From the NCBI GenBank assembly GCA_963693315.1, contig OY856186.1:301696174-301760173 (forward strand): a stretch of DNA of 64,000 nt. The letters run 5' to 3'. Both the position numbers and the translations under genes were made by a program. Origin of the DNA: Diogma glabrata. Taxonomy: Eukaryota > Arthropoda > Insecta > Diptera > Cylindrotomidae. Shown here one piece after another: positions 23,482 through 36,418 of the stretch (its first letter is position 1; the number at the start of each line of letters is the position of its first letter). The notes under the pieces are model-generated. The model saw only the letters and a list, made by a program, of their open reading frames with translations, had not been told where the DNA came from and ran no database searches.

Positions 23482-26400
23482 TTAAGGTAACGACTTTGCA
23501 AGTAGTCGAGTATTAATTTTTTAAACGTCCGGGTACCAGGGTATATGAAAAAGAAATAAAATATATCTAGAAAAGTTTAGGTATGGTAGGGGTGCCGTTT
23601 ATCGACAACAAAGAACCAAAATTGTCCATAAGCCTATACGAAAAACATTTAAGAAATATCTACTTTTAAAATGGACAGTGAGCTATTTCGATCGTACGGA
23701 CGGTACTTATTTAAAAATTTTATTTTTGTTTCACTTTTGAGACTACGTGATTACGTTCTAATTGCTTCTAAGTTGTATTTTACCTGCTAAGCCTACATTT
23801 AACAGAACTAGTCGTTAAATAATCATTATGAATGTATGAAAAAAAACACGCTCAACATGGTATCTGGGGATATTCAAATCTATTGAGTTAAGTGGTGAGA
23901 TTCAATGCTTAACATGTTGATTTGATTCATAATAAAAACCAATGTAGTCAACTATTTAGTTGACTAAATCAACATATTTTTTCTAAATAATTGTAAAAAA
24001 ATTAATGCTTTATCAAAATCTATTAATAATATTTCTGCAGTGGTTGTTTTTATACTATTTGCATAAAATTAAATTATTTATTTTATTGTCATTATGCAAA
24101 TGTTTATTTACATTGTGCAAAATCTTTTTTCGCGCTGATATGGGCAAGCAGATATGTATACAAAATTGAAAATTGAGTTTTAAACTTCCTTCATCAATTT
24201 AAACAAAGTATCGTCATGAGCAATAATTTAGAATTATATTACACATAAGAAGGATCGTGTTCAATGTCTTCTGTTATCAAGTTCATTATTTGAAATATTA
24301 AAATCAAGTTTTTAATCAGTGTTTGGGATGTCATTAAATTAAATAATTTGTACGTTCTTTATCAAACTCACAATTAAATATCAGTAACTGTTTGAGATAA
24401 TTTGAAAACATTCAAAATAAAACGATTCGGTACTTTGAATCCATGAATGGAATTCGATTTTCATTGCTTTTGTTTAGGATAGAATATTCAATTTGTTTTA
24501 TTCTGGAAGTATAACCCTGACCCTCGGATCATTTTTTTAATTGTTTTTTATTTTTGACCCACGGGTGTGACAACCCTGCGTACTCCAGCCAGCGCAGTTT
24601 CATTTATTTCGTATTTCATTTATTTCGTACGTATTGAAAATAAATTGATAGTTTGAAAAGTTGACATTGCTGGATTTGTTGATAGCATTGTTTTTTTAAG
24701 TGTGTATTCATAATGAAAGCTCCCTCCAGATATAAGAAGTTTTTTAATTTTTAATTTTTTGTAGAATTTAAATTACGTTCCGGAATAAATACACATTTTC
24801 GAACTGAATGTTAATTTTCAATAATATGCATATGCGTTTTAAATAGAACATCAATCGCATGTCACGTTCTCTTATTTATAGCTGCATACTACTTACGAAA
24901 TGGAAATCGTTTTTCTATTTTAGAGCTTCGGCAGTATACGGTCCGTAATCAAACACAAAAATTTTTAATAACTGTTAACGTCGCAAGCCAACGTCGCAAA
25001 AACTCGTTTGAGCAACTAATTTTTTCCAAAGGAACGCATGTTAAACCAAACATAAACTGAAAACATTTATTTAGAGAGCTCATGCTTTCGAATTCAAAAA
25101 TTCAATCAAAATCAATTCAAAAATCTATTCACTTTTCAGTCTAGTAAATTATAATTCAAGGCAATTTTATATATTTTCAAAATGGTGATGCATTTAAATA
25201 AACAAAAACACGTATTTTTATGTTTACTAAATGTCTCAGAAAAAGTATTATTACAGCCCTAACTACGCTACCCAAATACTTTTCGCGGCCCCCCTGTTAG
25301 GAATCCCTGTCTTAAACAACATATTATGTATTTCTTTACAATATCAAATGCACAAGTACAAGATTTTGCTTGAAAGGAAAAAAATTTAGCTTATTTCCTA
25401 AATGCTGTTTACTCGACCTGAAATGCGTGAATTTACTTTTGATAAATTTTTTAATAAAATCCATTGTGTAATAGGACAACAACACATAGAATCCTCTTAA
25501 GACCTAGGTTCCATTAAGTTTTAAAAAAGTCCCAGGTTCTACGTCCCCATCAATATAAATTTAAACTTAGGGATCTTTTGATTGCTTGTTGAAAATCACA
25601 ATTTAATAGTCTATCATATTACCCGGGTATTTAATTGAGATAGCCGGGTAGTCGAGTTTGTTGAAAAAGCCAAAAATATCCGGGTACCCGGGTACTCAAT
25701 TGAAGTCGCATCATATCTTCAATAAACTCTCCGAATGTAATAATATTAACAAACATTGTTCTTCCTGAATATTGAAGGACAAGTAATGACAGTTCCATTT
25801 TCTTCTTTCAAAACAAAATATTAATTAAATCCAACATTCAATTGATGCAATATAACAATAACAAATGCTGCTCTCGGGAATACTGAAAACCAACCAATGT
25901 CAATTCCATGTCTTCTTATCAAAACATGCTCTTATATCCAATTTGCAATCATCCTTTACATTTTTGTTAGGCCACCATCTTGATAATTTTTTTATAATAC
26001 ACGGTATGGTATAAAACAACCAACACTCCAATAATTAAAAATACAAAAAAGTGTTATTTGTAATATATCAACAAATGTTAAAATTTGTGTTTTGATTTGC
26101 TTTTTTTTTTTTTTAAATTGTTGCCAGTTACAATCTTACTACACAAAAACTTAATACAAAAAACTAACTTACTATTAAAATTTACAAAATCTTCTAGATC
26201 GAACAAATGATCGAGTAAAAATAGTCAGATTCTCTATCTCTTGCTTCTTTTAATTATACTCTGCATTGTACATAAATTTATAATTTCTTCATGTCTCTCA
26301 ATAAAAAATGAAAGCCAACCCATTTCCCAACATCATCTCCATAAACAGTTTTCTACAAATACACAAATTTGAGCAACTGTATTAAGTGTTACATCTACAT

Positions 26401-27082
26401 GTAATAGTATGACTAAGCTTTACAAAAAAAATTTTCATCATTTATGTAGAAAGAAATTAGTACTATTAATTGATATTTTGTGGTGACGCAACAAAGCAAT
26501 TACCTGATAAAATGTAAAACCTTGTTGGATTGATTTGTAGTACGTATATAAATGCTTTAATGTTTGTTTTAATTTAAATTCCGAAACCGAAAACAATTAG
26601 CAAATCATTAGCAAATTTCTTTATATATGAATATTCTTATTTTAGAGTAAAATTCAAAATCGTCCGTCGTTACAATACATTAAAAATACGTCAATAGTTG
26701 TTTGTGTATTATTTAGTGATATCCTTGAGTTTTGTTTTTAATCACTTATGAACCACTTTTAATATAATGCCAACAAACAAGCATATTATGTACTACCAAA
26801 TTATTCCTTAAATATATTAAATCTTAATTGCACAGATAACATGAAAAATTTATTTATTTAATTTATTTAAAATAAACATTGAATTGACAATTGAATTTAT
26901 CTAGCTATTTTATCTATTATTCTAATTTAATCATCTAATCGTGTAACGACCGGCACTATTTCGATTCTTGCTCTGTATTAAAAATCAGAAACATCTAAAA
27001 ATTCTTTATCCTATTTCAGTCTTACATATCGCATGAAAATCAAGAAAACGAAAACATTCAAAAAAAACTCCGTAAATTAATT
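23482..27082. other. Intergenic with degraded DNA-transposon ends
   Basis: No exon is seen. The words ccgggta and cgggtacccgggtact (23535-23560, 25620-25700) recur as in the miniature element at 56152-56847, suggesting related decayed hAT-type elements. A second possible relic spans about 24510-25310, bounded by taaccctgaccctcgg and ccctgttaggaatccctg. Confidence 0.3.
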
Positions 27083-27269
27083 TATTTTATTTCATACTGA
27101 TATCTAAAACGACATTTTTCGGATTATTTATGGTACAAAAAGTTGAACTTTAACGTCCTAGGACTTTATAAAATTTTATAAAGTCCTAAGACGTTAAAGT
27201 TCAACTTTTTGAGCAAAATTTAAAACTTATTTCTTTTTATTTTAATAAATTTCCAGTATGAAATAAAAT
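27083..27269. mobile_element. Miniature palindromic repeat D sharing ends with the recombinase-exon repeat
   Basis: The ends are inverted (tattttatttcatactg and cagtatgaaataaaat). The centre is a long palindrome around ctaggactttataaaa. The left 75 bp match 58441-58515 almost base for base. The right part, gagcaaaatttaaaact followed by ttctttttattttaataaat, matches 59109-59150 and 59623-59660. It looks like an internal-deletion derivative of the larger repeat that carries the recombinase-like mini-gene. Confidence 0.65.
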
Positions 27270-27420
27270 TTTGTATATACCTCAAACGAAAAGTGTTTTT
27301 AAAGGCACTCACTAGTAATTTTGGCCTCGGCTAGACGCCTCGGCCGTAAACAACTAGCTCGTACTTTAAAGTTTCACTTTTCGTTCTAGATAAATAAATA
27401 TTTATCTGGCCTACCTCAAT

Positions 27421-27946
27421 AATAGTCGCGTTTTTTCTTCGGACAACTGTCCGGGACAGCGATTGTTTTATTTATATTTTTTCGTTCAAATTAAAATTAT
27501 TTCAATTTTGATTGCATAAATATTAAATATTTACCAGTTCGCAACAAATCTTGTGTTTTATCGAGAGCAGTTCAGAACAGGTGAGGGAAATAAACAATGG
27601 GACATTTTTAGTACTATTTTTGAAATTAACACTATCTTCATGTATGTTTATTTTCAGATGTCAAAAACATTACATATATGTACATACGTATATACGTACA
27701 AAACAAAAAATTAAATTTAATCTTTAATTTAATTTTTTTTTTTAGTTTGAATCTCGTCGTTTAAATATAAAATATATGGCTCTTCATGAAATAGACAAAT
27801 ATAACACAAGCGTAAACAAACATTAATGGCGATTGTCAAAATATTCACTTGAAGTTGGTTACAATTTAGTTCTAAAAATGTCCCTGCATTTTACCAATAT
27901 TTTTCTCTGTCCCGGACAGTCAGTTCGAAGATAAATCGCGACTAAT
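27421..27946. mobile_element. Foldback/MITE element, about 525 bp
   Basis: Inverted termini: aatagtcgcg followed by ttcggacaactgtccgggac on the left, and gtcccggacagtcagttcga with cgcgactaat on the right. No coding capacity. Confidence 0.75.
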
Positions 27947-29574
27947 AAAAAAGACATTCATACAAATAACATAAAATTGTCATCAAAGTATCCAATTTGC
28001 ATCAGTTTGCAATTGTTCGAGTTTAATAAATGCAAATTATAACTCTTTATGGGCTCTTTACAAAAGCGATTTGATTTCAGTGCATTTGTTATCCATCTAT
28101 AGCTTAGTTCTTAAAGTACAATCCTTGTTTAACGAAAATATTTGTAGACCTGGTCATTAATCAATCATTCTGAATGGATACATTCTTGGGTATTCAAATT
28201 TAAATAATAATTTGATATTTATTTACTGGAATTTATTGCTAAATATGAGGATTTCTATAAAAAAGAGATTAGTTATTAATCCCTAATTTTTGATGGATAA
28301 GTTTGTTTTTTTACTAAATGGCTTATAACTTATCATGTATCATAAATCATATAACCTAAGACTTGTTCCAAAACAACCTTAACTACCGAAGGTCTATTAA
28401 ATATAAGTAAACTGAATAATTACTTTAAAGCACGAAAACATATAAAAATAAATCAAAATCGAATTACAACAATCATGAAACTCGAATTACATATAAAATC
28501 TATTACCGTAATACAATTAAACCACTTAACATCTAATCTATGTACGATACGAACATTAAAAAAGGAAATCACAACTTAGCAATCCAACATACAGTAACAA
28601 CAACAATTAAAACCACACAACCAACAATAATAATAGTTGTAGTTAAGAAACTTGGAAAATTTTTCTGAACCGCATGAGAATCGTAAACAATAATAAAATT
28701 TTGTTGTAATTAGATCTGACTTTTTAAAAATTTTGTTTTTATTTGATATTTGATATCATTGATGATGATGATGGCCGTAATGTGAATGATTCAGTTTAAT
28801 TGTTGAAATTTTGTGCTGGATATAGAGAAACTGTAATCACAAACAAAAATTTTTATTAAGTTTTTTTACGATGAGTATGAGTTCAAGTTACACAAAAAGA
28901 GAGTGAATTGAAATTATGCGTCTGTTTATCTTATTATATCATATATTTGTTTGTGGGAGCGAATTCTGTTGTATCAACTAAAAAAACATCAAAAGTGTTA
29001 AGTTTCAAATATTCAAAAACCGCAATTGAGTGCAGTGCGTTCAACATTTTTGATTTAACAATAATTAGTTAAACAAAATTAGAATTTCATTGATGTTAGA
29101 ACAATATGTGTTGCTTAAAATATGGAATGTGACCCGGTAATGAGAATTAGAAATCAGTAAGTATATAGCAAAATATCTCACTATTAAATACGGGATTTAA
29201 ATAGTCATCAATTCACAGCTAGAAATTTAGCTATATAAAATCCTGGAGGTAAATTTAAACCAAACTCTTCAATAGGCTCTTATTAACTTGTATTTACTAA
29301 ATTTATTTATTTTATCTTCTGTAAGTTCCATTAAATACTGCGTCTTAACTCAGCCAGAAAGTTCTTTAAAATTACGTCTTAACATCTCATATTTAGTAAA
29401 TGATTAGTAGATCAATCTAAATCTAAATCTCGCCTGCTAAAATTAAATTTTGAAAATTTTTAATTTAAATGCTCGCCACAAGTATGTACGAAAATTTATT
29501 ACAATAATAATAATAATTTAATTATAAGAAAAATAAAACACAAACTACTCAAGATTAGCAAGAAAAATAGTATA
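27947..29574. other. Intergenic, nothing recognised
   Basis: AT-rich. A gat trinucleotide run (about 28759-28775) is the only simple feature. No exon is supported. Confidence 0.3.
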
Positions 29575-29860
29575 TTTGCTTCAACAGAGGTGAAAACACT
29601 GCTTTTTTGTGAGTGAAAATAAGTTCACGATACGCGTTAGCGTCGAGTGGGAAAATTTCATGAACGTAAAATCTCGCATATACGAAATGTTATTTTTTCT
29701 ACGATAGTAAATATATAAACGATATTTATTATAAATGATTAAATTAGAAATCGACGATATAACATTCAAAATTCATATTCTAATTTTTCATGGTTGCTTT
29801 GTTTTAAAACTTTTGTAAAATTACATGAAATGGTTGCAATAATTGCAATTAAAATTTGTT
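29575..29860. repeat. Repeat A, inverted copy
   Basis: The reverse complement matches 19610-19880 with small changes: catggttgctttgt, cgtcgatttctaattta and the acgctaacgcgtatcgtg block. Confidence 0.6.
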
Positions 29861-31105
29861 TAATTCACTAGATTTGAATTTCGAATAAGTTTCGTTTCTA
29901 TAGAGATTTTTAAACAGCACTTAAATTTAAGTAATTAAGGAAATCATTTGAATTTTTTAATTCGAAAGTATGTTTTTGGATGTTTCTCAGAGAAAAAATC
30001 CATTTGTTAGAGTTCCGTACTTTGAAAAAGTAGAAACGGTCCCTTTTGGTGGAACTTCGGTGTCCGTCCAAATTTCTACATAATCCATTATCTCACAAAC
30101 TATAAGTGCTATCAACTTGAAGAATTGCAAATATTTGTTTTTATCTGTATTTTATAGACATAGATAAGGAGATAGTAACACAAAAGATTTTTTTAAGGTA
30201 TTGAGTTTGATTTAGAAAAATCGAAATAGATTGAAATATTTAAAAAAAAATTCAATAAATTATCGACTACTTAGTTTTTGCGTTATTACCGTCAACGGGA
30301 GTTTGTTTTTCTGAAAACTTCGAACATTACAAAAAAAAAAAATTGAAAAAATTCATGGTTATAGGAAATTCTGTAAACTTTGAACACAAACTATAGCGGT
30401 CGGCTTATCAACTAAAATGTTATTTGGAGGGAATTGAGAGTGGAAATTTTGAAAAAAAATTATTTTTGACCTTGACGAGTGGAATGTCATATGAAAGGTT
30501 ATTTTTTTTACCCCAAAAGAGTAAAAATGAGTTTTCTTATAATTTTCAAAAGCACATGTCGACTTATTTTCCTAAATATGAAAAAATTTTCTTGTTTACC
30601 CCCTTAACTTCGAACATTACAAAAAAAAAATTAAAAAAATTCACGGTTATAAGCGGAAGTTTAAACCTCTTTCACCTGCACTGATAGCAAGTTCTGTTTT
30701 GCAAGAGATGAAAAGACTAGATTTAACTTGTTCTTGGATTCTAAAATATGGATTTTTAAAAGATATTTCTGAAGAATCAATTCAAATAGTTTTTCACAAT
30801 GTTCAGTTTTTTGCAAACATCTATTGGATGTAAAAGAAGACCCATTCATAAAAAGCACTCACGTAGTAATTTTTGTGACAACATGGACTTGACGATAACA
30901 GCGTGTACAAGACGATAACAGCTTGGCAGGTTTCAAATATGGAAAGAATAGTTGGTTCGATATTTAATATAGTAATTCGAGATTGGGGAACTTTCTTTTC
31001 GTTAAGTCTGATACAGTGCCACTAGTGCAGGAAAATAGTAGCCACCATCACTTCGGTTTAAGCTCTGCTGGCAGTCATTGTGAATATTTAATTTTTCAAC
31101 TTTAG
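29861..31105. other. Intergenic with degraded repeats
   Basis: The words agttccgtactttgaaaaag and ggtgtccgtcc (30010-30070) resemble a widespread insect repeat beginning GTTCCGTAC. The phrase cttcgaacattacaaaaaa is present twice (about 30319 and 30607) in direct orientation, each followed by a similar ttcacggttata-like phrase. No gene is seen. Confidence 0.35.
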
Positions 31106-31192
31106 CTGGAATTCAAATCCTGTCGGCATACCCATCTCCCCAATGTTCAGTAGACAAATCACTTGACCGTCTTAACCATACACTCATTGGCC
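31106..31192 (-). repeat. tRNA-derived SINE head
   Basis: On the minus strand an A-box-like region (gtgtatggttaagacggtca) precedes a B box (acaggatttgaattcc) at tRNA spacing. Internal stems are imperfect, so it is tRNA-like repeat DNA. Confidence 0.5.
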
Positions 31193-31276
31193 ACAATTTG
31201 ACAACATTTTGCCTCAACTATTGTCAAAGGTGACTTTAATGTTGATTTCAATAAAAATCCTCAAAGCTGGTTCTTT

Positions 31277-31483
31277 TTATTGACTATGAGTTGTTAATGG
31301 ACAGTTTATGACTGGGAACACCGAAAGGTCTGCTCCTGTGTTGACCAAAAACAACAAATTGTTGAGTCTTTTGCATATGAAAAGCCGACAAATATTTGTG
31401 GTCTCGTTCGCAGTCGTATGGAGCTCTGGCTCTATCAGTCGCTCAGTAAGACAGTTTGTGAGGTGGGCTGGCCGTATTTTCAA
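31277..31483 (-). pseudogene. Gypsy-type retropepsin fragment with mutated active site
   Basis: The minus strand encodes RLFICKRLNNLLFLVNTGAD followed by LSVFP. The LFLVDTGADxSVxP block is the protease active site of Ty3/Gypsy elements. Here the catalytic Asp of DTGA is Asn (NTGA), so the enzyme would be dead. It lies about 380 bp downstream of the gag fragment on the same strand, as expected for a gag-pol order, but frames are broken between them and no RT or integrase follows. Confidence 0.7.
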
Positions 31484-31864
31484 GGCGTTCTAAAAGTCTG
31501 GTGGTAGTAACATACATCAGATTGATTGGTTGTTGAACTGTCCCAGGATCCCAGAAGCGAGATCTTGAAAACGATATGGTATCCTGCCGCATCTATTGGA
31601 GATTGAGAAACGGTACTGTGTCCTGAATCTGCTTCGGCGTGACTGCATCAGTAACAAAAGTGCTCTATCTATTCCAGACTATTCTCCACAGCTGAGTAGG
31701 GGTACCAGGTTGTTGTTAGTACCCACTCTAGAACTTAGTTTGCTTGAAATAAGTAGACTGTGGGATTGCACTGACTGTAACTTGTAATGTGTTGACTGAC
31801 ATGGTTTCGTACATTTTATTCGAAGTCTTGGACATTACCTCTGTCGTCTTTGATTCTGATTCCG

Positions 31865-32128
31865 CTACAAGAGCGATTCTGATGATTTCCAAAGGGATTT
31901 AATTTTATCCTTGAATTTGTTCCCAGTGAGTTTTGTTATCCGTTTAAGTGCCTCAAACGTTCTTTCATCCCCATTTTGGCTACTGAGCAGCAGTTCTAAA
32001 CGCTGTTCTGCTGAAGGTGTTAATCGATGTAACAACACTTCCTTCATTGTCTCATATGTATGGTTTTTCCGGAAGCGTATCGATGACATCGGAATCAAAT
32101 TGTCCTTTCGATCAAAGGCAAACCACAA
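31865..32128 (-). pseudogene. Gypsy-type gag fragment
   Basis: An open minus-strand stretch of about 87 codons with HTYETMKEVLLHRLTPSAEQ and RLELLLSS followed by FEALKRITKLTGNKFKDKIK. This matches the pattern of insect Gypsy gag proteins (Y-x-x-M/I-K-x-x-L, then QRL..LL, then a conserved helix). With the protease fragment at 31277-31483 it is the relic of one Ty3/Gypsy element. No LTR pair was identified. Confidence 0.6.
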
Positions 32129-32633
32129 TCAATCTCCATCGACAAATTGAAACCTGCGTTGTAATCTTGTGTAAAGATGAACGTTCGCCTGCAACACGTA
32201 ATACACAAAGCTGACCACTTCAGTAGTTAGGACAGTTTAGAGCGGCAGATCTTCATCTAGAAGGGGGTATTGCAGGGATTCATATATTTATATTTACATA
32301 ATTAATCGCTACCAATTAATAACAAACGATCACTTAACGTACTCGTGACACAAACCGCCAGAACAATAAAAAGCTCCATCTTGTTCCACTAGACAACACG
32401 ATAAATTCATCAATTTATGTACGCAAATTCCAATATCGAATATCGATTTACATTTACTAGTTGACAGTGAAGCCAACATAAAATAATTGCTTCGACTTCC
32501 TTTTTCTTCTGATCTTATAATTCTCGATAAAATCACATCACGCTAATAAATATAATTAACCAGAAATCCTAGTTTGCTTGTTCAATTCATTAAACCTAAT
32601 TAATTTACCAAGCAATTTTCGCTTGGTATATAT

Positions 32634-33033
32634 AGGCGCTTTCCAATTGAGTGAATTACTGAATGATTCACTTAAACTGAATTGTATTCCGGAATTTGTA
32701 TGTTCCAATGGTAATATTCAGTTTCCACTGAACGTAAACTGAGCTACTACAGAACTGAATTGAATTGAATAAAGTGAAGGAAAAAATAGGTTCATCAGTT
32801 CAACATATTCGAATTTTTTTATCTACGGTTTTTGGTCAAACGTTAAAAATAATAAAAAAATAAATCGGGACATATTTGTTTGTTTCTAAATTTTCGATTT
32901 TGATTATGTATATTTTAAATGTCAAAAAATTGCTGTTTTTGTTGTTTTGGCTCTTTTTTTGATGATTTACTGAATATTAAACCAATTCAGTTTAAGTGAA
33001 TCGTTCAGTAATTCACTCGATTGGAAAGCGCCT
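32634..33033. mobile_element. 400-bp MITE with about 50-bp inverted termini
   Basis: Left aggcgctttccaattgagtg then aattactgaatgattcactt; right aagtgaatcgttcagtaatt then cactcgattggaaagcgcct. It is flanked on both sides by tatat, which may be the target duplication but is ambiguous in AT-rich DNA. No gene. Confidence 0.8.
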
Positions 33034-33415
33034 TATATCTTAATTACTTAATATATCTTATATTACTGATTTTATAGTTTAAATAAAGATAAACTAAAAA
33101 TAATTTACAAGTTTTCATAATTAAAATATTAGTGTTTCGACGAATTCAACTCTTTTCTACAAAAAAATTTACAAAGAAAAACTCATGAACCAACAACAGT
33201 TGCAGCTACAATAATTGATAATATCTTTTTCCATATACATAATTTAAACGCTGGCTTTATAGAAGCTTTCTTAAGCCATACCATAAACAGCTTTGGGCAA
33301 AATTCAGCCCAGTGTGAAACTATAGTAACAAAAACTGTTTTTTTCTCAAATATATTATATACACGGAACCCTCGGAGAGCGAATTATATTCACACTTGCC
33401 TGACTTTTCTCTTAT

Positions 33416-33447
33416 ACGTGTTTCGGAGTGGGATTTAAACCGTGCCA
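33416..33447 (-). repeat. Truncated SINE head
   Basis: acgtgtttcggagtgggatt followed by taaaccgtgcc matches the B-box half of the tRNA-like units at 61588 and 62105 (acgtgtttcggatcggattc). Confidence 0.45.
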
Positions 33448-33603
33448 ACGATAGGATTTAATGATAGGATAAAATAAAAAAAAAGAATAAATAAATAAAG
33501 ACCAAATAAAAATAAAATAAATAGAAAAAAGTTAATTTTTTTAAAAAAATTGCAGAAATAAAAATTACATTGGGTTGGGATTATAGTTAAAATTTAATAA
33601 AAC

Positions 33604-33690
33604 TGTTTGGGTAGATCTCTATGCAATTTATACTTTAAGCCATGATGCCAAACTTTATCAAAAACTTGAGCGACATCAAGAACCCAAGAC
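33604..33690 (-). pseudogene. Jockey-type reverse transcriptase scrap
   Basis: The minus strand reads VLDVAQVFDKVWHHGLKYKL. The FLDVxxAFDxVWHxGLxxKL pattern is RT motif A of Jockey-like LINEs, with the catalytic Asp of LDV kept and A of AFD changed to V. Only about 30 codons are recognisable. Confidence 0.65.
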
Positions 33691-34390
33691 ACATACCACA
33701 CTAAATGTTTAAAACACATATCAAGTTATAGGAAAATTCATTTAAACAAGAAATAGCGTGGCATCATCAAGGTATATTTAATAATTATGATTGAGGGTAT
33801 ATCACCTTTGCTAACCATATCTCACTGCTTTTGCTAGTTGTATGTGATATCTCATGTTAACTTATAAGTCAATTGCAGAAACTGGAATAAGCAGGGTTGC
33901 CATTACCATAAATAAAAACAGATCAACTCCTTGGGATAAGAAATACCTTTTGTAAATATCATCTTGTTAAAAAATTTACACTGGCAAATACCGAATGGAG
34001 CACTTTTATCAATAATAATCTGTTTTGTTTTCTAATTTGCTAGTTTACGATGTTAATGATTTCTAATGAATAAATAATACAATTTAAATAACGTAAATAA
34101 ATTTACAACATAGTGTAAATTAATTAGCCACAGGTGCTGATTTTTTTAGTTATTCCAATAATCCATTATTCAGAAAACTGATTTTATTTTTGCCTTCGAC
34201 GTTTGCGTCTTTTTGGAATTAATTTACCTTTGATTTTTATTTACTGCTTTAAATTCATCACATTCTGAATCGGAAGAGTGACTGTTAGTAACTTTTAGAA
34301 GGACATATATAGTCCTGTAGTAATTGTGTTACACTTGTATCTATTAGTTAGTAGATTCACATATTTAATTAGAAATAAGACAATACTAGT

Positions 34391-34871
34391 CCCTGGGCCG
34401 GCGCCGATTTCATGTGATGATTACCACATATTTTATACTTCGTGAGGCGTCTATCTTAGACGAGTCCAAAAACTTTTGTTAGGTCATTTTTCTCAAATCG
34501 GCCGCTTTTTCGTTCGGCAAGCTCCGAAAAATGTCGATTTTCCGCGATGTTGTAAATTTGCTACCACATTTTTTTTAGCGGGGGGTTGGAAATTTGTTTT
34601 GGTAACCAGGATGTCGGACTAGACAATAACAGACAAATCTTGGTCGGACAAGGTTACCCTCGTGTTGTAAAACAAATTTCCAACCATCACAATAAAAAAA
34701 AAATTTACAAGATCCCGGGCAATCGGCATTTTTCGGAGCTTGCCGAACGAAAAAGCGGCCGATTCGAAAAAAATGGCAGAACAAAAGTTTTCGGACTCGT
34801 CAAGGACAGGCACCTCACGAAGTATAAAATATGTAGTTATCATCACATGAAATTGGCGCCGGCCCAGGGAC
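34391..34871. mobile_element. GC-richer foldback element, about 480 bp
   Basis: Ends agtccctgggccggcgccga and ggcgccggcccagggact are inverted. The arms (ttcatgtgatgat, tttatacttcgtgaggcg, cggccgctttttcgttcggc, ggagcttgccgaac-like) pair over about 190 bp each side with small changes. Composition is clearly richer in G and C than the flanks. Open frames inside on both strands are by-products of the fold. Confidence 0.85.
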
Positions 34872-36029
34872 TTTTATTAAATGCGACGTATAGTGGGATT
34901 TAAAAAAAAATAGAATTTTGATACAAACATTATTTAAAACTTTTATTTTCCATATTGCTTACGTTTTTAATTTATTCTATATATTCTATTTATCCTATAT
35001 ATTCTACCGAATAAAGTGACATAAAAAGACATTAATATTTTTTCTGCTTAAGGAGCTCTAAGAATAAAAGGTCATATCCAAATCAATACAAAAACTGATG
35101 TCCAAAACCAAACGACCCATGTATCTTTTATTCCATAAATATTCTTATCTTTTCCCAAATGCAGTCATCAATTATAATTACGAAGCACCTCTTTCAATCC
35201 AATATAAATCAAATAAAATCAGAATCCCCTACATATCAAGTTTATCAAAATAACCAACAAAACAAATATTAATCCATACAATGATCCCCTTAACCAAAAA
35301 TATAAATAAACAAAAATATAATCGTTATAAGTATCTTCCCACAATGGCATTCACAAACAAATAATCACCTTAAATCAATTTGAATTAAATTATTTTTTTC
35401 ACTTTTTGTTAGTTATGTTGTGCAAAATACATTACATACTTACCTTTTTCAAATGAAAATTTTTGTTATTCATAACAAAAGCAAAAATCGATCAAATTGA
35501 TTTTACGCGAAAAACTAAAATTTTAATCTAACATTCAATCATAATTTTTATCAAATATAAATTAAAGTTATAGAATGGTGTCAAGTTACCTTTTGACGTA
35601 GGTCTAACTCACTGTGGTAATTTGCATGTATTTTTTCAACAGTGATTTCATACAGTTGTATGAAAATATATCAAAATCATTACTTTTACTGATTCGTTTC
35701 GTCTATGCTTATGAACAAAATTTATGTAAGTATACAAATTTTATAGTGTAACATATTTTATGATACAAGAGCCCACTAAGGGTGCTATTTTACCTTTTAT
35801 TGTTGAAAATATAAAATGCGATAGAATGAAGGCCTTTGCGTTCTGCTTAAATCGATATAATTTAAAGGGTTCAGCAGCCAAAATTCTGTAACTGTGAAGC
35901 GGTGAAGTGGTAAGTTTTTCATCACTTCACCACAAAAATATCTGAGTGAAGGAGTGAAGTGAGTGAAGTTTTCAAACTATGTATAAAGTTAACACTTACT
36001 TTTTGTTTGGCAATAAAATGAAATCGTTT
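34872..36029. other. Intergenic, nothing firm
   Basis: AT-rich with no supported exon. gtgaag/ttcac words cluster at 35885-35970 as a short degenerate repeat (gtgaagtg). Confidence 0.3.
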
Positions 36030-36282
36030 CTTTGGAAGTACAGTGTCCAGTATACAAATGTTTATTGGACAATATTTCAAAGGATGTAACAACCTGTGAA
36101 GTTAATTTATGAACGCCAACGACTTGTTGCTAACATTTTCCATTTACGTATTTGATAAAAAGCTTTTTATTAAAGGGACGAAGACCAACATATTTTCTGT
36201 ATATTGCTTGTTCCAATATCGTCAAATCTTCAATATGGTCTAATGTAAGTTTGACTAATTCGTCGCGTATTAAAGCTCCAGC
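36030..36282 (-). pseudogene. Crypton-like tyrosine recombinase, catalytic-domain fragment
   Basis: The minus strand reads GALIRDELVKLTLDHIEDL, then AIYRKYVGLRPFNKKLFIKY with VNGKC, an in-frame TAG, then QQVVGVHKLTSQVVTSFEIL and HLYTGHC. In an insect family of tyrosine-recombinase-like proteins I recall GxCRRxEL.xLtxddIed (first catalytic Arg), kkY.sLRP..FFvkYxNGKC.xQ.VGxh, and YTGHCFRR (the H-x-x-R box). Order and spacing agree, except that about 25 residues after IEDL are missing and the second Arg box reads TGHCTSKE. It is a decayed, non-functional copy. Confidence 0.5.
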
Positions 36283-36418
36283 GATTCAAAAAAAAGAATG
36301 AAAATGAAAATAAATTCAATTAGATGTAAATAATTTACAGTAAAAATAAAACAGTTAAAACATTAAATATTTTATTTAGTATTAGCTCCAAAAAATGATT
36401 ACGTTTAGAACTGTTTAC

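Noticed and set aside
34575..34903. Overlapping open frames of 69-105 codons on both strands
   Set aside because: They mirror each other across a foldback element and are by-products of the inverted repeat.
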